Source: an uncultured Flavobacteriales bacterium (GTDB taxonomy: Bacteria > Bacteroidota > Bacteroidia > Flavobacteriales_E > Vicingaceae). From it: a stretch of 64,000 bases of DNA. Position 1 is the first letter of the stretch. The number at the start of each line of letters is the position of its first letter. The stretch is from the NCBI GenBank assembly GCA_913056345.1, contig CAJXMH010000004.1:85790-149789 (forward strand), written 5' to 3'. This document shows positions 1 to 7,699 of the stretch, piece after piece. The notes under the pieces are model-generated. The model searched no databases, had not been told where the DNA came from, and saw nothing but the letters and a program-made list of their open reading frames with translations. Both the position numbers and the translations under genes were made by a program.

Positions 1-291
1 CATTTTTATGGCCATACTCTGGATAGTTTTTTATTGAAAATGAAAGAGCTTGCTGAAGTGGGGATTGTAATCAATGATTTGCACCGTCATCCTATGGCAT
101 ATCAAAGCATTCAAGTTCTCACCCGATTCTTCTCAAAGTCACTTTATGTAAAGCATGATGCGCCTCTTTCGGTTCTAAAAGGCTTTTCTAAAAGTGAGTG
201 GCAGCAAACCTTAGATCGACTAGGTTTTGAGCAGTATCATCTTGAATGGGTATGGGCTTTTCGCCACCTTATTTATTGGAGGAAACCATGA
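1..291 (+). CDS. Methyltransferase, C-terminal part (5' end outside window)
   Basis: The frame is open from the first base of the window, so the start lies upstream; the first in-window ATG/TTG codons (34, 40) are internal. The visible 96 residues resemble the C-terminal end of a class I SAM-dependent methyltransferase of the kind found in Bacteroidota beside an FAD oxidoreductase, with the stretch GIVINDLHRHP followed by a Phe/Lys-rich segment and an aromatic tail (WVWAFRHLIYW). The SAM-binding motif itself is not in the window, so the family call rests on the tail and the neighbour. The stop codon TGA overlaps the ATG of the next gene (ATGA), which implies translational coupling. In many Bacteroidota the same pair follows a type III polyketide synthase; that is known context, not visible here. 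Confidence 0.6.
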   Translation, partial: HFYGHTLDSFLLKMKELAEVGIVINDLHRHPMAYQSIQVLTRFFSKSLYVKHDAPLSVLKGFSKSEWQQTLDRLGFEQYHLEWVWAFRHLIYWRKP

Positions 292-1430
292 AAAAAGCAT
301 CGGTTGGTATAATTGGTGGGGGCTTAGCAGGTTTAGCTACTGCAATAGAAATGGCTACGCCTGAATATGAGGTAATCCTCTGGGAAAAGAGGAGCTATCC
401 TTTTCATAGGGTTTGTGGCGAATATATTTCAATGGAGTCTTGGTCTTATCTAAAGCACCTTGGTGTCCCTCTTGATGAGATGAACCTACCCATCATTGAT
501 CAGCTAAAATTAAGTGTACCTTCTGCTAATGAATTCAATCAACACTTGTCATTGGGAGGTTTTGGTATTAGCCGTTATACCATAGACCATGAACTTGCAA
601 AAATTGCAAAGAAAAAAGGAGTTAGACTTTTAGAGAACTGCACGGTTAGAGAGGTTACTTTTCAAAACGATTCTCACCTAGTTAAAACTGATGAAGGAGA
701 TTTCCAAGTAGACTTGCTTGTTGGAGCGCAAGGCAAGCGATCAAATATGGATAAAGCTTGGGAAAGAGCATTCATTCAGAAGCCACTTAAGGCCTCACAG
801 AATTTTACTGCAGTTAAATATCACATTGAAGCAGACCTTCCTGAGGATTTGATTGGTTTACATTTATTTGAAGGCGGTTACTGTGGTATATCAAAAGTAG
901 AAGGCGAGAAGACCTATTGTATGTGTTACCTTACTTTGGCATCAAGTATTAAAACTGCAGGAGGCATAGCGGAATTAGAGGAGAAGGTGCTTAGTAAGAA
1001 TCCTTACTTGAAGCAATACCTGAAACTACCGCGCTTGTATGAAAAAGCTGAGGTGATTTCTCAAGTTAATTTCAGTTCAAAATCGAAAGTAGAAGAGCAT
1101 GCTTTCATGCTAGGGGATACAGCAGGCCTGATTGTTCCACTTTGTGGTAACGGCATGAGCATGGCATTTCATGCCGCTTACTTTTGGTCAAGGCTTGCTA
1201 AAGCCTACTTTAGGAAGGAAATAAGCAGAAAGGAACTTGAGACTGCCTATCGAAAAGAGTGGAAGAGATCATTTAATAAACGCCTGAAAATGGGTAAAAT
1301 ACTCCAGAGACTTTTCTATAAACTTCATTGGACTGAACAGGCTATTAAGCTATTAAGCAAAAGTAAAAAACTGAGTAGTTTCCTGATTAAACAAACCCAT
1401 GGTAAATCTTTTTACCATAGGTCAGATTGA
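288..1430 (+). CDS. FAD-dependent oxidoreductase (geranylgeranyl-reductase/monooxygenase-like)
   Basis: The protein begins with a Rossmann FAD-binding motif (GIIGGGLAGLATA, residues 7-19) and carries the second flavin motif, GDTAGLIVPLCGNGMSMA, near residues 280-297, both typical of the p-hydroxybenzoate hydroxylase/FixC-type flavoprotein superfamily. An open frame extends 14 codons upstream to 246, but I chose ATG 288 because it gives the Rossmann motif its usual distance from the N-terminus, follows a GGAGG-like sequence (279-283) and overlaps the upstream stop as ATGA. The length of 380 residues is normal for the family. The substrate is unknown; the coupled methyltransferase suggests a tailoring step on a lipid or polyketide. 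A short relative of the same superfamily lies broken at 45171-45353. Confidence 0.8.
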   Translation: MKKASVGIIGGGLAGLATAIEMATPEYEVILWEKRSYPFHRVCGEYISMESWSYLKHLGVPLDEMNLPIIDQLKLSVPSANEFNQHLSLGGFGISRYTIDHELAKIAKKKGVRLLENCTVREVTFQNDSHLVKTDEGDFQVDLLVGAQGKRSNMDKAWERAFIQKPLKASQNFTAVKYHIEADLPEDLIGLHLFEGGYCGISKVEGEKTYCMCYLTLASSIKTAGGIAELEEKVLSKNPYLKQYLKLPRLYEKAEVISQVNFSSKSKVEEHAFMLGDTAGLIVPLCGNGMSMAFHAAYFWSRLAKAYFRKEISRKELETAYRKEWKRSFNKRLKMGKILQRLFYKLHWTEQAIKLLSKSKKLSSFLIKQTHGKSFYHRSD

Positions 1431-1454
1431 TTGAATGATCAAGTTGAGGTTTTC

Positions 1455-1952
1455 TTAATTGTGACTGTCTTTAATGACCTTATGTTCGATCTGATTTTCG
1501 TGTTTATGGTCTTTTTCGTGACCACGGCCTTTCTTGTGGATGTGCGTGCCATCTTTGCCATGCTCATGCTTATGACGAATCATCTTTGTTCTACTTTCTG
1601 ATAGCATTTCGTTGAATTTCTCAACTTGATCAGGATTTAACAGCTCTCTGATTTGTGTTCTAAAATTTTGGTTTACTTCTCTTTCTTTTATTCGCTCATT
1701 CAATTTTTCCTGCTTCAGCTGTTCTTTGCTCTTTAGCGATGTGCTTTCTTCTTTCATCCTAATAGACTCAAGCTGAATTTTTCTTTCTTTCATCAAGTTT
1801 TTAAAAGAAGTTAACTGCTGCTCGCTTAGTTTCAGCTCCTCCTGCATCTGTTTTAATTTTGGAAAAGCATTCTCTGATTCAGTTTGGGCAAATGAAGCCA
1901 TGCTTGAAAGCATGAGACCTAAGCCAGCGATAATGGGAATTAATTTTTTCAT
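1455..1952 (-). CDS. Spy/CpxP-like periplasmic protein with His-rich tail
   Basis: A signal peptide (MKKLIPII...SMASFAQ, cleavage after about residue 22) sends this 165-residue protein to the periplasm. The rest is strongly charged and alpha-helical, with two LTxxQ-like stretches (LSEQQLTSF near 43-51 and LLNPDQVEKF near 104-113), as in the Spy/CpxP family of periplasmic chaperones and metal-stress sensors. The last 40 residues are full of His, Lys, Asp and Glu (RHKHEHGKDGTHIHKKG), which could bind Zn, Ni or Cu ions. A -7 box TACTTTTG sits at 1983-1990 on this strand, about 30 bases before the ATG. It is convergent with the FAD oxidoreductase. Family assignment is from composition and helix pattern; metal binding is inference. 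Confidence 0.6.
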   Translation of the reverse strand: MKKLIPIIAGLGLMLSSMASFAQTESENAFPKLKQMQEELKLSEQQLTSFKNLMKERKIQLESIRMKEESTSLKSKEQLKQEKLNERIKEREVNQNFRTQIRELLNPDQVEKFNEMLSESRTKMIRHKHEHGKDGTHIHKKGRGHEKDHKHENQIEHKVIKDSHN

Positions 1953-1998
1953 AGGATTTTTTTGTGTTGGTTAATTGTAGACCAAAAGTAATGCCAAT

Positions 1999-2823
1999 CT
2001 AATTCGTGATAAAGGTTTTGAATTGATTTAAGGTGTCTTGGTGCCACAATATTTTGTAGTGACCACTTCCATTAATGGGCACATATTTAAAATCTTTGTT
2101 TGCTTTTGCAATATCCTCTGAATGGTTCACCTTGGTGATTTGATCCCCTGCATCGTGCATTAAAAGCACTTGCTTAAAAGGAGTTTTTTGGGCGAGCTTT
2201 TCAAAGTGAAGTCCCTCTAGCTGATAATTCGCTCTTTTGGAAACGATCTCGATCATCCTACTGTAAACAGAATCTTGAATACCAATCAACTCTTTAAATC
2301 CTTCAAAAACAGAAATGATGCGGTTAACAGGACTGATCAAAATACATTTAGTAATGCTAAGTTGAGCTTCATAGCATAGCAGCATAATCACATTGGCTCC
2401 CAACGAATGACCAATTGCAATCTCAGGCTTCCCTTTCTCTTTGATCAACTCTTTGGCTAATTGAGTAAAGCTGATCAAGCTAGCCTCTTTACCTTCGCTA
2501 CTTCCGTGTGCAGGACCATCACAAGCAATCACTGTATAGCCTTGCTTAAGCAAGGGTTCTACAAAGGCTCCAAGACTACCTGCATTGCTTTCCCATCCAT
2601 GAAATAAATAGGCTAAGCGCTCTCCAGATCCCCATTGGTATAGTTTAAGCTGCTTACCTTGAAAATTAAAGCTTGAGGTATTGGCTTGTTTTAAGACTTG
2701 GATTTCCTTTTCACGGATAACCCTTGATCTTGGTGTGGAAAAGATTCGAATTAACAATTTAGCGGAATGCCTTGGGAAAAGTAAACCGATTGAATTGAAG
2801 TAAAATTTGAATAGTTTGAGCAC
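1999..2823 (-). CDS. Alpha/beta hydrolase
   Basis: This 274-residue protein has the alpha/beta-hydrolase layout: an oxyanion-loop HGW motif (75-77), the nucleophile elbow GHSLG with Ser140, a candidate acid Asp near 224-227 (HDAGD) and the catalytic His255 (GSGHYKILW). There is no clear signal peptide; the N-terminal 30 residues are hydrophobic and basic and could form a membrane association. It resembles the lysophospholipase/esterase-like hydrolases common in Bacteroidota, but the substrate cannot be read from sequence. It is followed on the same strand by the Spy-like gene, and 34 bases separate its start from the end of the methyltransferase at 2858. Confidence 0.75.
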   Translation of the reverse strand: MLKLFKFYFNSIGLLFPRHSAKLLIRIFSTPRSRVIREKEIQVLKQANTSSFNFQGKQLKLYQWGSGERLAYLFHGWESNAGSLGAFVEPLLKQGYTVIACDGPAHGSSEGKEASLISFTQLAKELIKEKGKPEIAIGHSLGANVIMLLCYEAQLSITKCILISPVNRIISVFEGFKELIGIQDSVYSRMIEIVSKRANYQLEGLHFEKLAQKTPFKQVLLMHDAGDQITKVNHSEDIAKANKDFKYVPINGSGHYKILWHQDTLNQFKTFITN

Positions 2824-2857
2824 GTTGAATATTTACAGCTCAAAGTTGACCATTATC

Positions 2858-3283
2858 TTAATATATAAGTGGAAGAAGTCGGTGAGTTTTTTGACAGTAT
2901 GCAGCATAGTTTGGAAAAGCCTTTTTAAGCAACTTCTCCTCGTAATTCAATTTGAAAATCAAGGTAATCAGCAATCCAAAGTAAGCTAAGGCACTGGCAA
3001 CTGAATTAGTTACAAAAGGCAAGAAATAAAGTAAAACTGCAGTGTACATTGGATGCCTTATTTTTTGGTATGGACCTTTGGAAACCACCTTCGCTCCTTT
3101 TCTTATTTCGGGGAAAATGTTCAATTTGGAATTGCGCATTACAGCTATGGCCCAAATGCCTAAAGCAAAGCCCAAAGCATGTAATAAAACGTCGAAACCG
3201 CCCTTGTTAAGCCATCCATCCCTCCACAAGATGAATGCAATTAGACCAAATTGCAAGGAGATGTAAAGCAAGCCTTTCTTCAT
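2858..3283 (-). CDS. Isoprenylcysteine carboxylmethyltransferase / PEMT-family membrane methyltransferase
   Basis: The 141-residue protein is almost entirely membrane-embedded, with about four hydrophobic helices. The conserved segment GPYQKIRHPMYTAV (near 70-83) is the hallmark of the ICMT/phospholipid N-methyltransferase (NnrU/PEMT) superfamily, in which the RHPxY motif contributes to the SAM site, and the C-terminal EEKLLKKAFPNYAAYCQ matches the family's second conserved Glu/Tyr region. Function on a lipid or a small molecule is unknown. It is divergent from the MarR gene at 3362, and the two share an intergenic palindrome at 3335-3346. Confidence 0.75.
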   Translation of the reverse strand: MKKGLLYISLQFGLIAFILWRDGWLNKGGFDVLLHALGFALGIWAIAVMRNSKLNIFPEIRKGAKVVSKGPYQKIRHPMYTAVLLYFLPFVTNSVASALAYFGLLITLIFKLNYEEKLLKKAFPNYAAYCQKTHRLLPLIY

Positions 3284-3334
3284 ATGGATAATATAAGTCT
3301 TTTAGACAGATTAATTAGGAAGTATATGTAGCTA

Positions 3335-3346
3335 CAAATATATTTG
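3335..3346. promoter_or_regulatory. Divergent promoter core and candidate MarR operator
   Basis: CAAATATATTTG is a perfect 12-base palindrome. It contains a TATATTTG box (Bacteroidota -7 consensus TAnnTTTG) on the plus strand at 3339-3346, 16 bases before the MarR ATG, and the same box on the minus strand at 3335-3342, about 50 bases before the methyltransferase ATG. I see no good -33 TTG at 19-base spacing on either side. The symmetry and the adjacent MarR gene make it a natural autoregulatory site; protein binding is inference. Confidence 0.5.
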
Positions 3347-3361
3347 CACTTTAAATAAGCT

Positions 3362-3811
3362 ATGCGCATAGAAGATGAAATAAAGCAAAAGCAGTTTGAA
3401 GATGAGATCCAAAAACTCATGATCAACCAAATGTTTACAGGAAAGTGGGTGAGCGATCTAATTGCGAAGCACCTCAAGCCATATGGGTTAACCAATCAAC
3501 AATATAATGTGCTAAGAATTTTGAGGGGTCAGGGTAATGGTTTTGTCTCCGTCAACTCCATTTCCGAAAGGATGATTGATAAAATGTCGAATGTCTCTCG
3601 CTTGATCGATAAACTTTGCCTCAAAGGCTTGGCTACTAGGACGGTGAATCATCAAGATCGAAGGCAGATGGATATTAAAATAACGGAAGAGGGCTTAAAA
3701 CTGCTGAAAGAATTAGATTACATACAAAAGCAGATAAAAGCAGAGTTTAGCAATATTTCTGAAGCTGAAGCAAGACAATTAAATGAATTATTAGATAAAC
3801 TAAGAGGATAA
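3362..3811 (+). CDS. MarR-family transcriptional regulator
   Basis: This 149-residue protein has the MarR winged-helix fold: an N-terminal dimerisation helix, then a helix-turn-helix with YGLTNQQYNVLRIL (near 42-55), a recognition helix region DKMSNVSRLIDKLCLKGL and the wing motif NHQDRRQMDIKITEEG (DxR signature near 99-101). It ends in the TAATG overlap with the nitroreductase gene, so the two are co-translated. MarR repressors usually bind a palindrome in their own promoter and respond to phenolic or oxidised ligands; the palindrome at 3335-3346 is the obvious candidate. Confidence 0.9.
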   Translation: MRIEDEIKQKQFEDEIQKLMINQMFTGKWVSDLIAKHLKPYGLTNQQYNVLRILRGQGNGFVSVNSISERMIDKMSNVSRLIDKLCLKGLATRTVNHQDRRQMDIKITEEGLKLLKELDYIQKQIKAEFSNISEAEARQLNELLDKLRG

Positions 3812-4374
3812 TGAAGGTAAAAGAAGCAATAGAGAAACGTTGGAGTCCAAGAGCATTTTCAAATCAAATGATCGAAAAGCAAACCCTAAAGAATTTACTT
3901 CAAGAAGCTGGTAGTGCAGCCAGTTGTTTTAATGAACAGCCATGGCATTTTATAGTAGGAGTAAAAGGCACAGAAACCTATCAAAAAATATACGATACAT
4001 TAGTTTCTTTTAACCAGGATTGGGCTAAGACAGCACCCGTATTAATGTTAGCAGTATCAGTTAATGAGTTTAGTAAAAATGCTAAACCCAATCCACACCA
4101 TCGTTATGACTTGGGCCAATCAGTTGGCTTTTTAAGTTTGAGGGCCATGGAGGAAAATATTTACTTACATCAAATGGCAGGATTTGATGCTGACTTGGCA
4201 AAGGAAAAATTCAAGATGGCTGATCAAGCAGAAGCGGTTGCAGCTATTGCTTTGGGGCATTTAGGAGATTCCAATCAATTAAACGATGATTTAAAGGAGC
4301 AGGAAAGTCCGGAAAGTCCCAGAAAACCTTTGGAAGATTTTGTCTTTGAAGGGGAGTGGGGAAAAGCTTTTTGA
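3811..4374 (+). CDS. Nitroreductase-family FMN oxidoreductase
   Basis: The 187-residue protein starts with the family's KEAIEKRWSPRAF motif, in which the Arg and Ser contact FMN phosphate, followed by the SAASCFNEQPWHF segment (near 36-48) and the C-terminal AIALGHLGD motif. These are typical of the small nitroreductase/NADH dehydrogenase group that reduces nitroaromatics, quinones or flavin using NAD(P)H. The start overlaps the MarR stop by one base, so it is probably the regulated target of that repressor, as in many marR-nitroreductase operons. Confidence 0.88.
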   Translation: MKVKEAIEKRWSPRAFSNQMIEKQTLKNLLQEAGSAASCFNEQPWHFIVGVKGTETYQKIYDTLVSFNQDWAKTAPVLMLAVSVNEFSKNAKPNPHHRYDLGQSVGFLSLRAMEENIYLHQMAGFDADLAKEKFKMADQAEAVAAIALGHLGDSNQLNDDLKEQESPESPRKPLEDFVFEGEWGKAF

Positions 4375-4383
4375 CCTATTGTA

Positions 4384-5034
4384 TTAAGAACTACTGTCAT
4401 TGGTTTTGGGCATAGTGCCGAAAACGTAATCCCAAAGAGGCGAAGAAACGCCAAAAGCCACTTCATCATTTTGATAATGGTGAATACTGTGGTGTATCCA
4501 AAGCTTTTTAAAAATATTTTTTGGTGGGCTAAAGCGGTGTACTATAAAATGTACACTGAGGTAGGCCGCATAGCCAAAGAGGAATCCTGCTGTGAAAGGA
4601 AATCCCGTTTCTCCCAATAGCCAATAGTTCATTCCTAAAATCATACTTGCCAGAATGACACTTAAAACAGGTGGCATGACAAGTCTTTTTTTGTCTTTGG
4701 GGTATTTATGATGTATTCCGTGTAAAGCAAAAATGGCACCCTTTTCATCATAAACACTTGGTAAATGATAAATGTACCGGTGCACTAAATATTCTATTAA
4801 GGTGAAGGACAATAAACCGGTGAAGAAAAGCAGTAAAATGGAAAGAATACCCAATTGAAAATGCAGGTAGGCATAAGAAGAAATAAAAATTCCCGCCCCA
4901 TAGAAAATGATCAAGGGTACGGAAATATGGGTTTTACTCAGATAATGTAATAGTGGATTTTTGTAAACCCTACTGCTCTCTTCATTGCTAGCGAAAGTTT
5001 CATTTTTCTTACTCATACCTATGGTACTATTCAT
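4384..5034 (-). CDS. Fatty acid hydroxylase / sterol desaturase-family membrane enzyme
   Basis: The 216-residue integral membrane protein carries the histidine clusters that bind the di-iron centre in this superfamily: EYLVHRYIYH, LHGIHHKYPKD, VHFIVHRF and IHHSIHHYQND. The spacing (HxxxH, HxxHH, HxxxH, HxxHH) is complete, so it should be active. Family members hydroxylate fatty acids, sphingolipids or carotenoids at the membrane. A -7-like box TAAATTTG at 5037-5044 lies so close to the ATG at 5034 that the true start may be the internal ATG at 5016 (residue 7). It is convergent with the nitroreductase gene and divergent from ilvE. Confidence 0.82.
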   Translation of the reverse strand: MNSTIGMSKKNETFASNEESSRVYKNPLLHYLSKTHISVPLIIFYGAGIFISSYAYLHFQLGILSILLLFFTGLLSFTLIEYLVHRYIYHLPSVYDEKGAIFALHGIHHKYPKDKKRLVMPPVLSVILASMILGMNYWLLGETGFPFTAGFLFGYAAYLSVHFIVHRFSPPKNIFKKLWIHHSIHHYQNDEVAFGVSSPLWDYVFGTMPKTNDSSS

Positions 5035-5108
5035 AACAAATTTAACATTTCAACGAACAAAAAGTAAGAGCAAACACTTTAAATTTTCTCACAAACAAGT
5101 TGAATTCG

Positions 5109-5116
5109 TACTTTTG
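5109..5116 (+). promoter_or_regulatory. Candidate ilvE promoter -7 box
   Basis: TACTTTTG fits TAnnTTTG and ends 20 bases before the ilvE ATG. No TTG is present at the preferred upstream spacing, so only half of the promoter is supported. Confidence 0.4.
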
Positions 5117-5136
5117 CAATCCAAAAAATAGTAATC

Positions 5137-6207
5137 ATGGGAGTAGATCAAATCGCAATCGAGGTAGAAAAAATAAAAGAATCAAGATTAGGTCAAATTA
5201 ATTTTGATGAGTTGAAGTTCGGTCGCGATTTTTCTGATCATATGCTAATAAGTTCCTATGAAAATGGTGCTTGGGGTAATCCTAAGATCATTCCATTCCA
5301 GAATCTACCTTTTTCGCCTGCTGCTTCTGTATTTCATTATGGTCAGGCAATTTTTGAAGGGCAGAAAGCCCACCGTTCAGAAAACGGAGAGGTATTATTG
5401 TTTAGGCCCGATCAAAACTTTGAGCGTTTTAATCGTTCCGCTAAAAGAATGTGTATGCCTCAAATTCCGGAACAGATCTACATGGAAGGAATCAAAGCAT
5501 TGGTTGACTTAGACAGAGATTGGATTCCGACTGGAGATGGAAAGTCCCTATACATCAGACCTTTTATGGTAGCTGATGATGGCTTTTTAGGAGTTAAAGC
5601 AAGTGATTCATATAAGTTTATGGTGATTACTTCACCTACTTCTAACTATTATTCTGGTGCGGTAAGTGTGAGAATTGAAACTGATTACGCTAGAGCTTGT
5701 CAAGGTGGAATAGGAGCAGCGAAGGCAGCCGCAAATTATGCCGCTTCACTACTACCTGCTCAAGAAGCTAAAAAAGCAGGTTACGATCAACTTATCTGGA
5801 CTGACGCTAAAGACCATGAATACATTGAAGAGTCAGGTACCATGAACATCATGCTTCGTATTGGAGATACACTAATTACTCCTAGTCTAGAAACCAATAC
5901 GATACTTCCAGGCATCACTAGAAAGTCCATTCTCTTTTTAGCTAAGGAATGGGGCTATAAGTTAGAAGAAAGGAGAATAAAAGTTGCCGAATTAATCGAT
6001 GCCTTGAAGTCCAACCAACTTACTGAAGCTTTTGGCATGGGTACTGCAGCTACTATAGCTCCAATTAGCAAGATTGCTTATCAAGGAGAAGATTACGAAT
6101 TGAGCGACTACAATTCTTGGGAGTTCGCCAATAAAGTAAAAAATTACCTAGAAGGGCTTAAAAGAGGAACACAGGCTGACGACTTCGGTTGGACGGTTAA
6201 GTTGTAA
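5137..6207 (+). CDS. ilvE: Branched-chain amino acid aminotransferase
   Basis: The enzyme transfers the amino group between glutamate and the keto acids of leucine, isoleucine and valine, using PLP. The 356 residues match the longer, eukaryote-like BCAT group: FHYGQAIFEGQKA (near 66-78), the PLP Lys196 in GGIGAAKAAANYA, and the phosphate/carboxylate loop YIEESGTMNIM (229-239). The C-terminal LTEAFGMGTAATIAPI is also typical. It appears to be transcribed alone, from the -7 box at 5109, and is convergent with the phosphatase gene at 6231. Confidence 0.95.
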   Translation: MGVDQIAIEVEKIKESRLGQINFDELKFGRDFSDHMLISSYENGAWGNPKIIPFQNLPFSPAASVFHYGQAIFEGQKAHRSENGEVLLFRPDQNFERFNRSAKRMCMPQIPEQIYMEGIKALVDLDRDWIPTGDGKSLYIRPFMVADDGFLGVKASDSYKFMVITSPTSNYYSGAVSVRIETDYARACQGGIGAAKAAANYAASLLPAQEAKKAGYDQLIWTDAKDHEYIEESGTMNIMLRIGDTLITPSLETNTILPGITRKSILFLAKEWGYKLEERRIKVAELIDALKSNQLTEAFGMGTAATIAPISKIAYQGEDYELSDYNSWEFANKVKNYLEGLKRGTQADDFGWTVKL

Positions 6208-6230
6208 ATACCCTCAACATCTAAGGAAGG

Positions 6231-6722
6231 TCAAGCCTTTTTCGGATAGTCAAATAGTTGTAAGTCAAATAGGCCTGCACTAGAGTAGTCCCAACTTTCA
6301 TAATTAAATGTCATTTCAACTATTCCACAAGTAGGAATGTTACCAAAATGCTGCTTGCTTAACGCTTCAGCAAGCATAGTAAAGGTTGGATTATGGCCAA
6401 CTAGCATTAAACAATCTACCTTATTCTCAACTTTTGCAAGCAACTGGATCATTTCCTCTACGCTTGCTCCATAGATAGACTGCACTTCTCTGATTTTTTC
6501 GCTTGAATAGTTAATTTTGTCGGCAATAATTCTAGCGGTAGTGATGGCTCTCTTTGCAGGACTACTAATTATAAGATCTAGCTGAACACCCCGATTATTT
6601 AGGCGTTCTCCCATTATGGGTGCATCTTTTCTCCCTCTTGAATTTAAAGGTCTATCAAAGTCTCTCAGTCCTCTTTCTTTCCAAGAAGATTTAGCATGTC
6701 GTAGCAGGAAAAGCTTTTTCAA
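6231..6722 (-). CDS. SixA-like histidine phosphatase
   Basis: This 163-residue protein is a small histidine phosphatase of the RHG superfamily. The N-terminal LLRHAKSSW holds the phospho-accepting His9 next to Arg8, SSPAKRAITTA carries the second conserved Arg, and VGHNPTF supplies the second catalytic His. The short length and motif spacing fit the SixA group, which in E. coli removes phosphate from histidine phosphotransfer domains. A protein phosphatase role here is inference. It is nine bases downstream of the gene at 6732 and probably co-transcribed with it. Confidence 0.85.
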   Translation of the reverse strand: MKKLFLLRHAKSSWKERGLRDFDRPLNSRGRKDAPIMGERLNNRGVQLDLIISSPAKRAITTARIIADKINYSSEKIREVQSIYGASVEEMIQLLAKVENKVDCLMLVGHNPTFTMLAEALSKQHFGNIPTCGIVEMTFNYESWDYSSAGLFDLQLFDYPKKA

Positions 6723-6731
6723 ATTGCTTGA

Positions 6732-7208
6732 TTATTCCTCTTCTTCTCCGAGGTGCATATTAAAGCTTTCTTTCTCAACCTTATTCATAAAGACTGGTAA
6801 AACAAAGTAATTCAGAAAGTTTGAATTTGATTTAAAGATGTGACGTGCAAAAGACTTAAGACTTTCCACTAAACGCATGGCGTAAACATCGTTCATCTTC
6901 GGTAGAACTTGATTTAATTGCTCTATTTTCGCTTGAAGGTGTTCTTCTTTATCTTTCCACTCTGCAGGAAGTTGCGACATCTCTTCCTCAAAGTGTTGCT
7001 CAAATACAGGATCAACTTCCTTGTAAAAGTTTTGCAACATTGGCTCTGCTGTATAAGTCCTGAAGTGGGCAAGCTTAATGGATTCAGTTTTTTCGTGTTT
7101 ACTTACTTCTCCATCATCTGAAATAGCGGCTAATATGGCCACAATAGCTGGAGTTCTTAAAAGAATTTCTCTATCCTCTGGGCTCAGTTTATCAATCTCT
7201 GCTGACAT
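6732..7208 (-). CDS. Conserved protein, TerB-like helical
   Basis: I do not recognise a firm family. The 158-residue protein has no signal peptide or membrane helix, is acidic and predicted helical. The segment AILAAISDDGEVSKHEK near residues 28-44 looks like the acidic helix-loop-helix (DGxxxxxE) found in TerB-like domains, which are linked to tellurite/stress response and metal binding. The C-terminus ends in a run of Glu (GEEEE). It is upstream of the SixA-like gene with nine bases between them, so the two probably share a transcript. Confidence 0.45.
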   Translation of the reverse strand: MSAEIDKLSPEDREILLRTPAIVAILAAISDDGEVSKHEKTESIKLAHFRTYTAEPMLQNFYKEVDPVFEQHFEEEMSQLPAEWKDKEEHLQAKIEQLNQVLPKMNDVYAMRLVESLKSFARHIFKSNSNFLNYFVLPVFMNKVEKESFNMHLGEEEE

Positions 7209-7288
7209 AATTATTCAATCCTTTTTTGGTTTGGGAACAAAGATAAGACGCTTTACTTATATTAATACCTTAATAAAGTTAAGAAATA

Positions 7289-7699
7289 ATGCATTCAATT
7301 ATTGAACAGTTAAAAGACGAGCTAAGCTACACTACAAGCAGAAGCAGCGGAAAGGGAGGACAGCATGCAAATAAAGTTGAAAGCAGGGTAAGTTTGTTTT
7401 TTGATATCAATGCTTCAGCGATTTTAACTGATGAACAGAAAAAGGTTTTGTACGATGCATTGAAAAGTAGATTGAATCAAGAATCTATTTTACAAATAGA
7501 TGTAGAAGAAAGCCGCAGTCAGCATCAAAACAAAACCATTGCCTTTAAGCGTTTTAGTAATTTGATTGAAGAGGCATTGAGGGCCAAGAAAAAGCGAAAA
7601 CCTACTAAACCGACAAAAGCAGCAAAAAAGAAAAGGCTAAAAACAAAAAAGCTACGCTCTGAAGTAAAAGAATTGAGAAGAAAGGATAAGTTGTTATAA
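7289..7699 (+). CDS. arfB: Alternative ribosome-rescue peptidyl-tRNA hydrolase ArfB
   Basis: The protein has the catalytic GGQ motif at residues 23-25 within SSGKGGQHANKVESRV, as in class I release factors, but without codon-recognition domains. Its 136 residues match ArfB (YaeJ), which hydrolyses peptidyl-tRNA on stalled ribosomes. The C-terminal 35 residues are very rich in Lys and Arg (KKKRKPTKPTKAAKKKR), the tail that inserts into the empty mRNA channel of the stalled ribosome. The 3' end overlaps the convergent pseudouridine synthase gene by six bases. Confidence 0.92.
   Translation: MHSIIEQLKDELSYTTSRSSGKGGQHANKVESRVSLFFDINASAILTDEQKKVLYDALKSRLNQESILQIDVEESRSQHQNKTIAFKRFSNLIEEALRAKKKRKPTKPTKAAKKKRLKTKKLRSEVKELRRKDKLL

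Noticed and set aside
246..287. Upstream extension of the FAD oxidoreductase to ATG 246
   Set aside because: It adds 14 residues inside the preceding gene and puts the Rossmann motif too far from the N-terminus; ATG 288 has an ATGA overlap and a GGAGG-like sequence before it.
2807..2989. Plus-strand open frame between the hydrolase and the methyltransferase
   Set aside because: It overlaps both genes in antisense, has no start signal and no recognisable domain.
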